Notes: a model not told the origin generated them from the sequence alone. A DNA stretch of 64,000 nucleotides from CAUZIB01 sp963578805 (GCA_963578805.1 CAUZDY010000007.1:1-64000); one strand, 5' to 3'; numbered from the stretch's first letter, positions 35,830-45,427 are shown. A program made the numbers and translations.

Positions 35830-36768
35830 ATGGAGCTTATTCACTACCCGGACGACCCGACACCGGTCAAGTGGAGGCACCCAGTGCTTGCGCTGGGAAA
35901 CTTCGACGGCCTCCACCGTGGACATCTGAAGATTATCGATCGTGTGCGGCGCCGCGCGGCTGAAGTTGGTGTCGCGTCGGCGATTCTGACGTTCGATCCA
36001 CACCCGTCGCGCATCGTACTACCGGATAAAGCTCCACTCTTGCTGATGACCAAGCAACAGAAGCTTGAGAGGCTGGCGGAAGAAGGGATTGACGTGGTCG
36101 CGGTAGTCAGATTCACACCCGAGATGTCGCGCTGGGAGCCAGCGGAGTTTGTCAAAGCTGTACTTGTCGATTGGCTTCGTATTTCCGAAATCTGGGTGGG
36201 GATGAACTTTCTTTTTGGTCGCAACCGGAGCGGTAACTTCACGCTTCTCCGGAAGCTGGGAGTGCGGCAGGGTTTCCGAGTTGAGAAGGTTGACCCCGTC
36301 CGCTACAAGGAGTTCGTTGTCAGTAGCACGCGGATCAGACGCCTGATCACCGATGGCCAGGTGGACGAGGCGGGTGCTCTACTCGGGCATCACTACGTGA
36401 TTGACGGAGAGGTCGTATTGGGGACGCAGCGGGGGCGCCTACAGGGTGTGCCGACCGCCAACCTGCGGACGGTGAATGAGGTGTTACCGCCTGATGGTGT
36501 CTATGCCACCACGGTCACGGTTGATGGCGTGATCCATGCTTCGGTGACGAACGTGGGCGTGCGCCCGACGTTCGAAGCCGCAGGACAGCGCGTCGTTGAG
36601 ACGCACTTGTTCGACTACGACGGCGATCTGTATGGGATACACGTTAGGTTGGCCTTCGTGCAGCGACTTCGGGCGGAGCAGGCGTTTCCAGATGCTGTAG
36701 CGCTGCGGCGACAGATTGAAACTGATTGTGCCGACGCTCGCACGCTGTTTGAGCGGATTTCACTGTAA
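35830..36768 (+). CDS. ribF: Bifunctional riboflavin kinase / FAD synthetase
   Basis: RibF phosphorylates riboflavin to FMN and then adenylates it to FAD. The N-terminal nucleotidyltransferase domain has LALGNFDGLHRGHLKIID and later GMNFLFGRNRSGN. The C-terminal kinase domain has VVLGTQRGRLQGVPTANL and the VTNVGVRPTF block. Length is 312 residues, normal. It begins 41 bases after the hydrolase gene on the same strand. The window contains several flavin enzymes, such as the ETF group, that use its product. Confidence 0.95.
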   Translation: MELIHYPDDPTPVKWRHPVLALGNFDGLHRGHLKIIDRVRRRAAEVGVASAILTFDPHPSRIVLPDKAPLLLMTKQQKLERLAEEGIDVVAVVRFTPEMSRWEPAEFVKAVLVDWLRISEIWVGMNFLFGRNRSGNFTLLRKLGVRQGFRVEKVDPVRYKEFVVSSTRIRRLITDGQVDEAGALLGHHYVIDGEVVLGTQRGRLQGVPTANLRTVNEVLPPDGVYATTVTVDGVIHASVTNVGVRPTFEAAGQRVVETHLFDYDGDLYGIHVRLAFVQRLRAEQAFPDAVALRRQIETDCADARTLFERISL

Positions 36769-37113
36769 AATAAAATGCAAAGTTCGAATGGGTGACGACG
36801 AACCGCGCGACACTGAGTCAATCGGACTCGAGATGACCGGTCCCTGCGACGAACGCTTCATGGGAGCTAAGGAGCCCTTCCGATCGAATTGCCAGTCCGG
36901 TAATCGGCTCGGAGGCAAGCGGCACAGCTTCCTCGGTCATGCATGCTACGGACGGTGTGTTCGAGCGTAAAGAGGTACCCGAGCACACCAGTCTGGCCGC
37001 GACGATTATTGCTAATGAGACCAAGGTCGAATTCCGCCTGCATAACAAGAGTGACGCCGCCTGATTAAACCTGAGGCGACAGCGTTACGCTGACGTCCGT
37101 GGTCCGACGCGAC
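36769..37113. other. Gap between ribF and cysS
   Basis: No recognisable gene lies here. The plus-strand frame is open from 36837 to 37064, but only a 41-codon part beginning at ATG 36939 has a start; an opposite-strand frame covers the same bases. Neither matches a family I know and neither has a good ribosome-binding site. The start of cysS lies at the right edge. Confidence 0.4.
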
Positions 37114-38535
37114 ATGCGTCTCTACAACACTCTCACCCGCCAGGAGGAATCCTTTACCCCGTTGCGGGACGACACCGTTCGTATGTACGCATGCGGCTTG
37201 ACCGTCTATGCTCGCGGACACATCGGTAACTTCCGCACATTTGTCTGTCTCGACATCCTGCGTCGAACCCTCAAATACGTTGCTGGGTTTCGTATCCGTC
37301 AGGTCGTCAACTATACCGACGTCGACGACAAGACGATCAAGGCGTCGCGTGACGCGGGCGTCACGCTCCGTGGCTATACCGATCGCTACATCAAGGCGTT
37401 TCGCGAAGATGCAGCTTCGCTTGGTCTTGAACCGGTGGAGGAGTACCCCCGGGCGACGGACGAAGCGAATCTCAAGGCGATGGTCGATACCGTGAAGTCA
37501 CTGGAGGAACGCGGGCACACCTATCGCAGCGGCGGGTCAATTTACTTCAAGATCGATACGTTGCCGGACTATGGAAAGCTTGCCCGTCTTGATCATGAGG
37601 GCATCAAGCCTGGTGCCCGTATCGATAGCGACCAGTATGCCAAACACGATGCCCGTGACTTCGTGCTGTGGAAGTCGTCTGGACCGGAAGATCCCTCCTG
37701 GGAGTTTGGCATTGGTCCGGGGCGTCCGGGCTGGCACATCGAGTGTTCGGCGATGGCGTTGCGACTGCTTGGCGAGGCGCCGATCGATATTCATGCAGGT
37801 GGCGTCGACCTCATCTTTCCTCATCACGAAAACGAGATCGCACAGGCCGAGGGTTCCACGGGAAAGCCTTTTTCACGATTCTGGTTTCACGTCGAGCATC
37901 TTCTGCTCGATCGCGCTGGCAAGATGTCCAAGTCTGTTGGTAATGTACTTACAGTCAAGGATGTTCTCGACCGGGGACACCGTGCGTCGGCACTCAGGTA
38001 TGTGCTCATGGCGACGCATTATCGCAAGCAACTGCGTTTCACCTGGAAGAATCTGTCGCAGGCGGAGGAAGCGCTGACGCGACTGATGGACTGTTTGGCC
38101 CGGTTAGAGGTCGCACCTGAGGCATTACCCGGCGCCCATTGCGATGTGGAGGAGAGAGTCGAAGTGGCGCGAGCGGCGTTTACAGCGAGGATGATGGACG
38201 ACCTCAATACGCCTGGAGCATTGGGCGTGGTCTTCGAGCTTGTACGTGATATAAACGCTGCTATCGACGCGGCGACCGTGGGGAGTAAAGACGCGGCGAC
38301 CGTGCGCGCAGCGTTCGACTGGTTCGACCAGGTGCTCGGCGTGATCAGTCTCAGACGAGCCGAAGAGACGCTACCACCGGTGCCGGTTGAAGAAATTGAA
38401 CAACTGATTGAAAGCCGTAGTACGGCTCGGCGACGTCGTGACTTCGCGGCCGCCGATCAGATTCGAGACGATCTTGAGACCCGGGGGATTGTCCTAGAGG
38501 ACTCCGTGGCTGGCACCCGCTGGAAGAGGAAGTAG
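37114..38535 (+). CDS. cysS: Cysteinyl-tRNA synthetase
   Basis: This class I synthetase charges tRNA-Cys. The zinc cysteine is Cys27 in YACGLTVYARGHIGN, which also contains the HIGH-type motif (36-39). The second zinc cluster is in GWHIECSAMA and DLIFPHHENEIAQ, and KMSKSVGN is intact. ATG 37114 is preferred over GTG 37099, since RLYNTLTRQEESF is the usual N-terminus. Product 473 residues. A tRNA-Cys gene lies about 600 bases downstream; no functional link is implied. Confidence 0.96.
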   Translation: MRLYNTLTRQEESFTPLRDDTVRMYACGLTVYARGHIGNFRTFVCLDILRRTLKYVAGFRIRQVVNYTDVDDKTIKASRDAGVTLRGYTDRYIKAFREDAASLGLEPVEEYPRATDEANLKAMVDTVKSLEERGHTYRSGGSIYFKIDTLPDYGKLARLDHEGIKPGARIDSDQYAKHDARDFVLWKSSGPEDPSWEFGIGPGRPGWHIECSAMALRLLGEAPIDIHAGGVDLIFPHHENEIAQAEGSTGKPFSRFWFHVEHLLLDRAGKMSKSVGNVLTVKDVLDRGHRASALRYVLMATHYRKQLRFTWKNLSQAEEALTRLMDCLARLEVAPEALPGAHCDVEERVEVARAAFTARMMDDLNTPGALGVVFELVRDINAAIDAATVGSKDAATVRAAFDWFDQVLGVISLRRAEETLPPVPVEEIEQLIESRSTARRRRDFAAADQIRDDLETRGIVLEDSVAGTRWKRK

Positions 38536-38973
38536 TCGAAGTCCGAAAGACATCCGAGGATCGACCCGCTGCTTGCCCGGCTTCCATAGCTACCCGCTCA
38601 GCATCAGCCGATACCAACGTTACTGGACTCGTACGTCGAAATCGACATCATTGCCCACGACGTGGAGGTACTGGTGTTCTTGAGGCAAGACACTCGCGGC
38701 GAAGGTTTTGGGCAGTTTATTGGAGGCAGTCACTCAGAAAAAAATAAGAATGTGACTCGAATGGTTGCCGGCTATGTAGGGTGAAGTTAACTGTCCCGTG
38801 TCGAGTGTTGTTTCGGTGTCGTTGGGGTGTTCCTCAGCGAAGAAGAGACGACGATCGAGGTGGCGGTCGACGCGTTTTGGTGCTTGCCTGAGAAATGTCT
38901 ATTCCGTGTGCGCGGCTCCCTCACTCGTTGCGCTTTGAACTAGTCAGTGGCATACGATCGACCGCGCTGATGC
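38536..38973. other. Gap between cysS and the tRNA promoter
   Basis: No gene or repeat is recognisable in these bases. One plus-strand stretch near 38600-38740 is free of stops but resembles nothing known. The right end holds the presumed promoter of the tRNA genes. Confidence 0.4.
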
Positions 38974-39002
38974 TTGATGGGACTCTGTCTGCGTGGTACG
39001 CT
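38974..39002 (+). promoter_or_regulatory. Promoter of the tRNA-Gly/tRNA-Cys pair
   Basis: TTGATG (38974-38979) and TACGCT (38997-39002) are separated by exactly 17 bases. Both are reasonable sigma-70-type boxes. Transcription would start near 39009, 16 bases before the mature end of tRNA-Gly, as expected for a short 5' leader trimmed by RNase P. Confidence 0.5.
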
Positions 39003-39024
39003 GTTTTTTATGATTCTGGGGCGA

Positions 39025-39099
39025 GCGGGAATAACTCAGTGGTAGAGTGCGACCTTGCCAAGGTCGAAGTCGCGGGTTCGAATCCCGTTTCCCGCTCCA
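39025..39099 (+). tRNA. tRNA-Gly (anticodon GCC)
   Basis: The cloverleaf is complete. The acceptor strands GCGGGAA and TTCCCGC pair fully, the anticodon loop in CCTTGCCAAGG gives GCC, and the T loop is GGGTTCGAATCCC. The CCA end is encoded. The anticodon reads GGC and GGU glycine codons. It lies 36 bases ahead of tRNA-Cys and is probably cotranscribed with it. Confidence 0.97.
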
Positions 39100-39135
39100 T
39101 CATTTCTTTCCTCGCTCGCGGTATCTTTTACCGAC

Positions 39136-39209
<74 letters not shown>

Positions 39210-39268
39210 TATCTCTCGTTTCTTATTAGTGGGTAGCTGATCGTCCTGGTCTGAGGGCGGTCGAACTT

Positions 39269-39309
39269 GGGAACAGTTCCCGTTCTCGAGGGGACTAGAC
39301 CCCTTGAAC
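39269..39309 (+). terminator. Two adjacent hairpins after the tRNA pair
   Basis: GGGAAC-A-GTTCCC (39269-39281) is a perfect inverted repeat. It is followed immediately by a second stem, in which GTTC/GAAC and AGGGG/CCCCT pair across a loop within 39282-39309. There is no T-run after either, so this is not a classical intrinsic terminator. The hairpins may end or protect the tRNA transcript, or mark a protein-binding site. Confidence 0.4.
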
Positions 39310-39490
39310 GGAGGCTGTCGTGGTGAAAAGAAACATCACGGTCAAGAATTGAGTCAATTGTCACGATAACCCAAGGAGCCTAGTGAAGGCATTGACACTT
39401 AGTAGACAGGGTTGTTAAGGTCGACTGTCGATCTGGAAATGGCGCCAGGCATGGGTTTCTGGCGATGACTCAAACGGCGAAGGAGCGGCG

Positions 39491-40978
39491 ATGAGACGAA
39501 TTGCGTTCCTGTTGGCGGCAATGACGCTCGTGCTATTTGGCCCCACCTTGAGCGCGGGCCAGGCGGACGAGGGTCCAACGTTCACCAAGGATGTTGCACC
39601 GATCCTCTATGACAATTGCGTGACTTGTCATCGGCCCGACAACATCGCACCGATGGCGCTGCTTGAGTACACGGACGCGCGTCCGTGGGCCCGGTCGATC
39701 AAGGACCTGGTCGTGGCGCGCGAGATGCCGCCCTGGCAGGCCGATCACAACAACAGCATGAAGTTCGGGAACGTGCGTTATCTCGAGCAGTACGAGATCG
39801 ACACCATCGCGGCCTGGGTGGATGCCGGCGCGCCGAAGGGCAACGATGCCGACATGCCGCCGAAACCGAACTTTCCGGACGGCTGGACGTACGACGGCGG
39901 CGAACCCGACTACGTTTTCGAGCTACCCGTCGAGTACACGGTCGCCGCTGAGGGAGAAGAGCCCTATCTTGATTTCTACACAGAGATTCCCTGGGAGGAG
40001 GACCGGTTCGCCGAGGTGGTTGAGATACGCCCGGGCGATCGCCGGGTGGTACACCACGTGAATGCGTATATGGTTGACCTCCCCTGGGGTACGCAGGTGA
40101 TCGACGGCGTGCTGCACGACCTCGAGGGCAACTCCCTGACGGCCATTCGGGGGGCGCCGCTGCCTCAGCGTCCCGACTCCGATCCGAACGAGGAGGGCCA
40201 GCCGGCGTCGGTGGGGCGCGTGGCCCAGAGCGTATTCAACGAGGTAAACCTGCCGGGTTCGGACAGGCTACTGACTTACGTTCCTGGTCACCCCTTCGAA
40301 CGGCATCCTCCCGGCACTGGGAAGCGGATCTCCCCCGACAAGTGGCTTCGTTGGACGATGCACTACAACCCAATGGGTGTCGAGGCGACCGACCGCACCA
40401 AGCTTGGCATCTGGTTCAACACCAAACCGGTCACCCACGAGATGTTGACACGGCAGGCGGGAAACGCGTTCCCAACCGATCCGTTCGGCAACGACATCTA
40501 CATCGTCCAGGGCGAAGAGATCAAACCGACGCGTGATCCCGAGACCGGTCAGGTGCGTCGTGCGCGGATCCCGAACATCCCACCGTATGCCGACGACTGG
40601 AAGATCACCGGGATCACGCCGATCAACGAGCCGATAAAGCTCTACGGACTGTCGCCGCACATGCACCTGCGGGGCAAGAGCCTGCGCTGGGTCGTTACCT
40701 ACCCCGACGGCCGTGAGGAGACGGTACTCGACGTTCCTGAGTACGATTTCAACTGGCAGCTTTATTTCGAGCTCGAGGAGCCGCTGTATCTACCGGCGGG
40801 CAGCAAGATTACCGGGATCGGGGTCTATGACAACTCTCTCGGCAACCGGTGGAATCCCGGCCCTCAGCTCGAGGTCTACTGGGGACAGCAAAGCTGGGAC
40901 GAGATGTTTCAGGCATTCGTTGAGTACACCGTCGAGAGCCAGGACCTGACGAAGGAACCAAGTACTATAGACGAGTAG
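39491..40978 (+). CDS. Exported haem c protein with PHM-like copper monooxygenase domain
   Basis: A signal peptide covers about the first 22 residues. A haem c site CVTCH is at residues 43-47, within an N-terminal domain starting FTKDVAPILYDNC. The rest resembles copper type II ascorbate-dependent monooxygenases (the peptidylglycine hydroxylase fold), with a His pair in VVHHVNAYMV near 187 and an HxH site in SPHMHLRGKSLRW near 388. The haem could pass electrons to copper. Substrate unknown. Length is 495 residues. A good AAGGAG precedes ATG 39491. It opens the tRNA-Cys-bounded segment. Confidence 0.75.
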   Translation: MRRIAFLLAAMTLVLFGPTLSAGQADEGPTFTKDVAPILYDNCVTCHRPDNIAPMALLEYTDARPWARSIKDLVVAREMPPWQADHNNSMKFGNVRYLEQYEIDTIAAWVDAGAPKGNDADMPPKPNFPDGWTYDGGEPDYVFELPVEYTVAAEGEEPYLDFYTEIPWEEDRFAEVVEIRPGDRRVVHHVNAYMVDLPWGTQVIDGVLHDLEGNSLTAIRGAPLPQRPDSDPNEEGQPASVGRVAQSVFNEVNLPGSDRLLTYVPGHPFERHPPGTGKRISPDKWLRWTMHYNPMGVEATDRTKLGIWFNTKPVTHEMLTRQAGNAFPTDPFGNDIYIVQGEEIKPTRDPETGQVRRARIPNIPPYADDWKITGITPINEPIKLYGLSPHMHLRGKSLRWVVTYPDGREETVLDVPEYDFNWQLYFELEEPLYLPAGSKITGIGVYDNSLGNRWNPGPQLEVYWGQQSWDEMFQAFVEYTVESQDLTKEPSTIDE

Positions 40979-41028
40979 CCTACCCTTTCGGCCGTTTCGT
41001 GTCGGGCCGCGTGTAGGGAGTGGTGTAA

Positions 41029-41667
41029 ATGCAGAGAGGATTGGTGTGTGTGCTATCGCTTGGCCTAGTAACGGTGGTGGGGCTGCTGGCGCCGACGACT
41101 GTTCCGGCTGGGCCACAGCAACAGCGGCCTGAAGGGCAGATACCGGACCGTGGACGCCAGACTGAGAGCAGCGACGAGATCCAGATCTTCAACTACGACT
41201 TGTATTTCCCAGGCACCTGGGAGTTCGAGTGGCGAGTTCCGGAGAGTCCGCTCGGCTCGGGCGGCATGATCGAGGGGACCGAGGTCTATTCGACCAGCGA
41301 AGACGGTCGCTACTACACCAGCAGGATCGACGCCCAGGGCCCGGACGGACCGTTTACGACGGAGGCCCGGATCGTGTATCTGGCCGACCAGAAGGTGTTC
41401 GCCCGCTACGACACCGACAGCCGCGGATTCGACATCTTCAGGACGGGCCATGTGGGTGGCGACCATGGCGGGTTCTACACAATCCACTACGAGACACCGC
41501 CGTTCGAGGTGAATGGGCAGCAGGTCCAGCTCCGGTTGACCACCCGCGTGGTGTCGGCGTTGAACTACAAGATGGAGGCGCGCATCTCGATCGACGGCGG
41601 GCCGTTCACGAATTTCGGCAACGCCTGGTGGACGAAGAACGTGTCGGGTGTTCCAACACCGCAATAG
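41029..41667 (+). CDS. Exported protein of unknown function
   Basis: I do not recognise a named family. The protein is 212 residues with a clear signal peptide (hydrophobic to about residue 25, then a Gln-rich stretch). The mature part is probably an all-beta fold, with repeated aromatic-Gly-Thr pairs such as DLYFPGTWEFEWRVPESPLG, somewhat like lipocalin or DUF1579 proteins. It has no cysteines in the mature part. It follows the haem/copper protein by 50 bases and is probably cotranscribed with it. Confidence 0.7.
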   Translation: MQRGLVCVLSLGLVTVVGLLAPTTVPAGPQQQRPEGQIPDRGRQTESSDEIQIFNYDLYFPGTWEFEWRVPESPLGSGGMIEGTEVYSTSEDGRYYTSRIDAQGPDGPFTTEARIVYLADQKVFARYDTDSRGFDIFRTGHVGGDHGGFYTIHYETPPFEVNGQQVQLRLTTRVVSALNYKMEARISIDGGPFTNFGNAWWTKNVSGVPTPQ

Positions 41668-41676
41668 GCATTACCC

Positions 41677-42057
41677 ATGTCCCTGATTCAGGCCGCGCGC
41701 GTCATCCAGTGGACGATGTGCGTGTGCCTATTCCTGACCGGGCTGACTGCCGTTTCGACGGCGCAGCCAATTTCGGTCATGATGACCGTCGGATGTGTCG
41801 AGAGTGATGGCCGTGGCGGATTCACGCTGACGCGCGCGACCGACCCGGAGGCGTTCGCGGTTCAGCTGCCCGAACAACCGCCGGCCGACGCGGCACTCGG
41901 CTCACTGGCGATCAAGATGGTCGGCACGCTCGACGAGTTCGGCGTTGCCACGCACGAAGGACATAAGGTCTGGGCGAAAGGTCTGCTGAACCCTGGTGAG
42001 CCGAACGACCTGCTGAACCTTATTTCGATTACACACTTGTCGCCGTCGTGCGAGTGA
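41677..42057 (+). CDS. Small exported protein of unknown function
   Basis: This 126-residue protein has an N-terminal hydrophobic segment (about 10-29) that looks like a signal peptide or anchor. The mature part is compact and mixed, with VGCVESDGRGGFTLTRAT and a C-terminal Cys (LSPSCE) that may form a disulfide with the Cys near residue 40. No family is recognised. It begins 9 bases after the previous gene and ends about 90 bases before the repeated tRNA-Cys half. Confidence 0.7.
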   Translation: MSLIQAARVIQWTMCVCLFLTGLTAVSTAQPISVMMTVGCVESDGRGGFTLTRATDPEAFAVQLPEQPPADAALGSLAIKMVGTLDEFGVATHEGHKVWAKGLLNPGEPNDLLNLISITHLSPSCE

Positions 42058-42144
42058 AGGCTCCTCGCACGCCAGAACACTGGGTCGCAGAGAGAGCACG
42101 ATTCAACACAAGGCAAGACAAGTCAAAATGTTAGCGACATTTGA

Positions 42145-42192
42145 CGGGTCTGCAAAACCTCCATCCTCGGTTCAAATCCTGGCGGCGCCTCC
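42145..42192 (+). repeat. Decayed copy of the tRNA-Cys 3' half
   Basis: These 48 bases match 39163-39210 except at two positions, both in the T arm. The changes turn the stem CCCGG/CCGGG into CTCGG/CCTGG, which no longer pairs well. The 5' half of the tRNA is absent, so no functional tRNA can be made. The position fits an att repeat at the far end of an integrated segment. Confidence 0.75.
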
Positions 42193-42349
42193 ATTTATCT
42201 CATTGCTAAAGATTGAGCCTGTGTAGCAGTTGGGTCGTGGGCGAAATATATAGAGTCAGAGACGGTAAGTTTGACTGGTACGTGGCGTTGAAACTGAAGA
42301 TGCTGCCCCGGCGCGTGTGGTCTGGGTTTGAGGTAAAGAAGGAAAGACG

Positions 42350-42550
42350 ATATCTCGAACATCCGTCAAGTGTTTAGTGCCCGTTCTCGGTGTCGTGTTC
42401 AGGGCTGGAAAAGTGTACATGCGCGACTTCGACGCGACGAGCTACCCTCGACTCACGGAGGCTCTCATAGCCAAGGGGTACAACCCCTCGAGAGTTTGTA
42501 AAATTCTCAGGGAGAACTGGCTGCGGGTTCTGGACGAGGCCCTGCACTGA
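42350..42550 (+). pseudogene. Internally deleted M19 dipeptidase
   Basis: The sequence aligns with both ends of the intact dipeptidase at 49563-50837. The front reads SRTSVKCLVPVLGVV, against ARTSVKRWLLVLGVM in the intact gene. It then jumps in frame to MRDFDATSYPRLTEALIAKG and on to KILRENWLRVLDEALH and a TGA. About 1.1 kb in the middle is missing, and the GTG start has become ATA. A degraded ribosome-binding site is still visible near 42336-42347. The catalytic domain is gone, so this is a relic of a second, distinct dipeptidase gene. Confidence 0.75.
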
Positions 42551-42566
42551 CTAGACAGGCAGTGTC

Positions 42567-43526
42567 CTACATCCCGGTCCGTTCTTTCACATACCTCGCG
42601 ACCTGTTCGTGCGTCGCAAACCAGACGTCGCCATACCCCTGGATGTGGTCGATGAGTTCTTCGAGAATGACGATACGCGACCGGTGACCAATAACGTGTG
42701 GATGAGTCGTCAGCAGAAACATCGTGCCTTCTTCGTAAGCCTTGTCAAACTCGTCGATGTAGACCTGGAGCAGCTCGCGTGGTGATGTGTAACTATTGCC
42801 CCGAGGGTTCATCAGTGGAGCATCATCGAGAATCCACTCGACCGGCAACTCCACCATCCCCGTGGGCTCGCCAGCCTGCATCAACTCGTAGGGTCTGTCG
42901 TCGGCCATGAGTGAGCTGTCGTGCAAGAATCCCAGCCCTCGGATAATGCTCAAGGTGTTCGGACTGAAATTCCAAGACGGGGCCCGATAGCCGACCGGGC
43001 GTGTGCCCGTTACGTCCTCGAGATAGTTGGTCGCCCGACTTACCAGCTCGCGTTCGGTTTCTGCATCCAGCGCGGTATTGAGCTCGTGAATCCACCCGTG
43101 GACCCCGAATTCGTGACGTCCGGACTCTTGGATTATGTCCACCATGTCGGGTCGCAGGACCAAGCTGACGGCCGGAATAAAGAAAGATGCTGGAATCTCG
43201 CGTCGATCTATCAGGTCGACCACCCGTCTCAGTCCCACCCGAGCGCCATATTCTCCCTGAGACATGACGCCGATCGAAGGGTTCTCATCGCGGCCAATCC
43301 TGGCCGTGTCGTTGTCGACGTCGAATGAGAGAAGCACGGCCACTCGGGCGCCGTTCGGCCACGTGTCTGGTTGCAAGCTGCGTCCCGCCCGGACGCGATT
43401 CGCTATCTTCTTGATCTGGTCTACATCTAAGTGGATACCGGGCTGGTTCGTCTGGGCGCCGGTAGAGACGCCTACAGTGAGGAGTACCACAGTGAGACCG
43501 GCGAGAATCGATCTCATTCGTTCCAT
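42567..43526 (-). CDS. Exported polysaccharide deacetylase-family protein
   Basis: This is a carbohydrate-esterase 4 (NodB-type) fold protein. A signal peptide covers residues 1-21. The metal motif begins SFDVDNDTARIG, followed by HEFGVHGWIHE (His ligands) and RPVGYRAPSWNFSPNTL, the pattern of the PuuE/peptidoglycan deacetylase group. ATG 43526 is chosen because of the AAGGAG just upstream. Length is 319 residues. Some members of this branch act on allantoin or other small amides rather than sugars, so the substrate is open. Confidence 0.85.
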   Translation of the reverse strand: MERMRSILAGLTVVLLTVGVSTGAQTNQPGIHLDVDQIKKIANRVRAGRSLQPDTWPNGARVAVLLSFDVDNDTARIGRDENPSIGVMSQGEYGARVGLRRVVDLIDRREIPASFFIPAVSLVLRPDMVDIIQESGRHEFGVHGWIHELNTALDAETERELVSRATNYLEDVTGTRPVGYRAPSWNFSPNTLSIIRGLGFLHDSSLMADDRPYELMQAGEPTGMVELPVEWILDDAPLMNPRGNSYTSPRELLQVYIDEFDKAYEEGTMFLLTTHPHVIGHRSRIVILEELIDHIQGYGDVWFATHEQVARYVKERTGM

Positions 43527-43606
43527 TTTTAATCTCCTTGTCCGCCGATTTGGAGGCGTCGTAAACCTCTGGGTAGGAGCTCCTGGATTCAAGACTATGG
43601 AGCTAA

Positions 43607-45399
43607 TTAGCGTTCCGGCAACGCAAACACAAACAGCGTGTTGCTGCCACTGGGTGTGCTGATCTCTGGCGTGAGGTTGAGGAAACTGGTGCCCTGTGTC
43701 AACCCGCCCGAACCGATGGCAACGTATTGGCGTCCATCAATGCTATACGTCATCGGACGACCGCTCACCGGCCCATTCAGAATGGTCTGCCACTTGACCG
43801 TGCCGGTCGTGGCATCCAGTGCCCTGAAACGGCGAGCGACATCTCCCGAAAAAACCAGGTTTCCACCCGTAGTCAGCACCGACCCATAGATGGGTGCACG
43901 CTGTTGATAGCTCCACAATGTTTCCCCCGTCGACACGGATATCGCTTCGACACGCCCCACAGAAGCCGTGTCGGGGTGCGCACCAGGCACGTGGCGGACG
44001 CTGGTTCGAACGTCGTAGCCGTCGCTTGGTCCGGCGACCTCGACTGACATCGCGATGTCCATACAGGTGTTGTTCATCGGCATGTAGATCGCGTGGGTCT
44101 CTGGGCTATAAGCGCCGGACGGTTGATTCTTGCCACCTAGCAAATGAGGGCATGCGAGGACGGAGGTCTCCATTGATTGGGGAGTGGTAGATTCATTGAT
44201 GATCGGCCGACCGCTCTCGAGCTCGAGCCCGGTCATGATGCTTTGATAGACCGTCGGTCGCGCCCACAAGAACTCTCCTGTCGCTGCGTCGAGCGTCCAC
44301 ACAAGGCCAGTCTTACCCGGGATACCTGTGATGACCTTGCGGGTCTCGCCCGGGCGTAGGTTGGGGCTAATCCAGGGCACGGTGGTGGGGTTCGGCGAGA
44401 CGTCGGTCTCGACGATCATTCTCTCGAAGACGTGGTCGAAGTCCCAGTTGTCACGGGGTAAATGCTGGAAGCACCAGACCATCTCGCCCGTGTCTGGATC
44501 CAGCGCAGTGTGGAATTCGTGTAGAGCAGGTCGGCCTTCCCGGCACCGCGGAGTTTTTCAGGTAGAGGGGATGGCGGTCCCGTTCCCCAGTAAACAAGGT
44601 TGAGGTCTGGGTCGTAGCTGCCGACCATCCACGCCGAGGCATGGTGCCGGGCGGACACCGGTAGCCCTCCCCACGTGTCACCACCCGGTTGATCGGGTGT
44701 GGCCGCCGTGTTGATTCGCCACAATTCCTGTCCGGTGTTGGCATCGTGAGCCGTGATGAAACACCCGCCGCGCCGGGGGCTTGTAGGATTGCAGCGGGAG
44801 CCACTGATGACCTTGCCCTTCACGATCACGGGACCGGCGGTCTGGGCCACGCGTTCTCGGTAGTCCGCCCGCTGAGTCTCCCACACGACCTCACCCGTTT
44901 GTGCATCGAGGGCGACGAGGTAGGCATCGTTGGTGGCCAGAAAAATCTTGTCGTCGTAGATCGAAACGTTCCGGTACCGATATCGCGTACCCGTCACCGA
45001 GGCGATGTTCTCGGGTAGGTCGCGTCTGTACTGCCACAACAAGTCTCCCGTGGTCGCGTCAAGGGCCTGAACAATGTCCTCCACGTTGGCCAGAAACATG
45101 ACGCCGTTATAGACGATCGATTCAACTTCCTGATATCCGTCCTGCATGGCTCGTGACCAGACGAGACGCAATTCGCTTACGTTCCCCACATCGATCTGGC
45201 TCAGCGAGCTGTAACCCCAGAGGTTGTATCCGTTGCGAAACGTGATCCAGTTCTCGGGCTTCGGGCGCAACAATATCTCGTCTGTGACCGGGACAAACTG
45301 TTGCAACAGTTCAGGCACGTTGGCCTGGGACGGGTCGGGCGCCTGCTGCGCGGCAGCACCCAAGCCGAACACGAGAAGCCCGCTGCTAATGATGTGCAC
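43607..45399 (-). pseudogene. PQQ-dependent dehydrogenase with a frameshift
   Basis: This would be an eight-bladed quinoprotein of the alcohol-dehydrogenase type. The N-terminal part (GTG 45399, signal peptide to about residue 18) runs FRNGYNLWGYSSLSQIDVGN through several blades with ALDATTGDLLWQYRRDL and ALDAQTGEVVWETQ. Near 44506 one base is missing: restoring one G (minus strand) gives LALDPDTGEMVWCFQHLPRD, and the downstream frame then runs intact to the end (43607). Either the gene is newly dead or the assembly has a single-base error. Both halves keep the Trp-docking motifs. Confidence 0.8.
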
Positions 45400-45427
45400 A
45401 GTTGTATATCGGTTGGTCGCGATCGAC

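Noticed and set aside
36939..37064. 41-codon frame between ribF and cysS
   Set aside because: No ribosome-binding site, no known family, and the opposite strand is equally open.
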